Shown here: piece after piece, positions 5,631 through 6,454 of the stretch | Position numbering within the stretch: position 1 is the first letter of the stretch | Layout of the letters: the number at the start of each line of letters is the position of its first letter | NCBI GenBank assembly: GCA_040510075.1 | Contig: JBEVJT010000308.1 | Location: 1-6,454, forward strand | DNA: 6,454 nt | Direction of reading: 5' to 3' | Origin: VAZQ01 sp040510075 | GTDB taxonomy: Bacteria; Pseudomonadota; Alphaproteobacteria; Rhizobiales; Xanthobacteraceae | Program-made: the position numbers and the translations under genes | Notes under the pieces: generated by a model | Database searches by the model: none | Told to the model about the DNA's origin: nothing | The model's input: only the letters and a program-made list of their open reading frames with translations

Positions 5631-6454
5631 TTACTCCGCGGCCGAGGCGCGCTGCACGCTCCATTGCGAAAGCAGAGCACGGAGTGCGGCGGGCTTCAAT
5701 GGCTTATGGAGCACCTGAACGTCGTCGGCGCGCGCTTCCTCGCGCAGGTGCGGGCTTCGATCCGCCGTGATCAGGATTGCGGTAAGGTCCGCGCCGAAAC
5801 GCCGCCTCAGCTCGCGGATGGCGTTGATTCCGTTTGCGGCGCCGAGATGGTAATCGACCAGGAGCCCGTCGGGCGAGATCTTCGCCTGCACGACAGTGTT
5901 GATAGCTTCGTCGAGAGTGGTCGCCTTAAGCACACGGCAGCCCCAGCCGCCCAGCAGCATTTCCATGCCGTCCAGAATTGAGAGCTCGTTGTCGACGCAC
6001 AGCACGGTCATGCCCGAAAACCGAACTGGGTGGGTAATAGGCACGAGATGCCGGGCCGCGTCGAGCGAGACTGCGCCCGAGCGTGGTACCCGCACTGAAA
6101 AGCGTGAGCCCTTTCCGGGAATCGAAGCAAGCGTGACTTCATGGTTGAGAATGCGGGCAATACGCTCGACGATCGACAGACCAAGTCCCAAGCCGCGCGC
6201 GACCTTGGCTCCCTGATCAAGCCGGTGAAACTCCTGAAAAATCGCTGTCGTTTTTGATGCAGGAATGCCGAGTCCAGTGTCGTAGACGTGAATGTGAACG
6301 CAATCGTTTGCGCGGCGGCATCCGACGAGCACTCGCCCCCGCGGGGTGTACTTCACCGCATTAGATACAAGATTCTGCAGCAGGCGGCGCAGCAGGCGCC
6401 GGTCAGACCGCACTGCAAGCGAGCAGGGTATGAATATGAGCTGCAGTTGCTTTT
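5631..6454 (-). CDS. Hybrid sensor histidine kinase, C-terminal part (ATPase plus receiver), cut by window edge
   Basis: This is the C-terminal portion of a hybrid histidine kinase; the gene enters from the right edge, so its sensor and His-phosphoacceptor domains are not visible. The frame is open to the window end, and SLAVRSDRRLLRRLLQNLVSNAVKYT reads through the GTG at 6413, so that GTG is not the real start. The HATPase domain shows the N box (LLQNLVSNAVKY), the D box YDTGLGIP and the G box ARGLGLGLSIV, then GKGSRFSV. A receiver domain follows from MTVLCVDNE to the end, with phosphoacceptor Asp in GLLVDYHLG, Thr in ILITAD and Lys in VLHKPLKP. The order kinase then receiver is typical of orphan hybrid kinases in alphaproteobacteria, often with PAS sensors. 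Its stop codon (5631-5633) lies one base from the stop of the response regulator. A phosphorelay between the two is plausible but not shown by the sequence. Confidence 0.9.
   Translation of the reverse strand, partial: KQLQLIFIPCSLAVRSDRRLLRRLLQNLVSNAVKYTPRGRVLVGCRRANDCVHIHVYDTGLGIPASKTTAIFQEFHRLDQGAKVARGLGLGLSIVERIARILNHEVTLASIPGKGSRFSVRVPRSGAVSLDAARHLVPITHPVRFSGMTVLCVDNELSILDGMEMLLGGWGCRVLKATTLDEAINTVVQAKISPDGLLVDYHLGAANGINAIRELRRRFGADLTAILITADRSPHLREEARADDVQVLHKPLKPAALRALLSQWSVQRASAAE

Noticed and set aside
1..6454. CRISPR array, tRNA/rRNA genes, transposase or toxin-antitoxin pair
   Set aside because: No regularly spaced repeats, cloverleaf-like sequence, transposase motif or small paired genes could be recognised.

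Overview
The window looks like chromosomal DNA of a GC-rich alphaproteobacterium, most likely a Rhizobiales/Bradyrhizobium-like lineage. The clues are the GC-rich codon use, the protein families present, and an intergenic palindromic element at 2960-3006 that resembles a dispersed repeat I associate with Bradyrhizobium-type genomes. The genus is an inference; no rRNA or tRNA is present to settle it.

Layout, left to right. Positions 1-227 are a non-coding flank with short direct repeats (GACTAGGCCCC). Positions 228-2914 hold a tightly packed leftward (minus strand) three-gene unit. In transcription order it encodes a sulfite-oxidase-type molybdopterin oxidoreductase (1898-2914), an EcsC-family protein (1109-1888) and a PuuE/allantoinase-like polysaccharide deacetylase family protein (228-1100), with gaps of 9 and 8 bases. 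A 98-base gap carrying the palindromic repeat separates it from a second leftward unit. That unit contains a decayed polyprenyl glycosylphosphotransferase of exopolysaccharide synthesis (3687-4799) followed by a zeta-class GST/maleylacetoacetate isomerase (3013-3672). A LuxR/NarL-type response regulator (4958-5629) is divergent from the glycosyltransferase. It is convergent, with a single base between stop codons, with the C-terminal part of a hybrid histidine kinase (5631 to the right edge, truncated by the window).

The most notable feature is the glycosylphosphotransferase. Its four-helix membrane domain, spread over two reading frames, is joined almost directly to an apparently complete catalytic domain, and the usual central Rossmann-like domain is absent. 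The catalytic domain has its own Shine-Dalgarno sequence and ATG, so it could survive as a stand-alone small phosphoglycosyl transferase, although a conserved Trp is replaced by Gly. The neighbouring regulator and kinase suggest, by position only, local two-component control of this surface-polysaccharide locus. I see no CRISPR array, transposase, defence system or other clearly undescribed system here.
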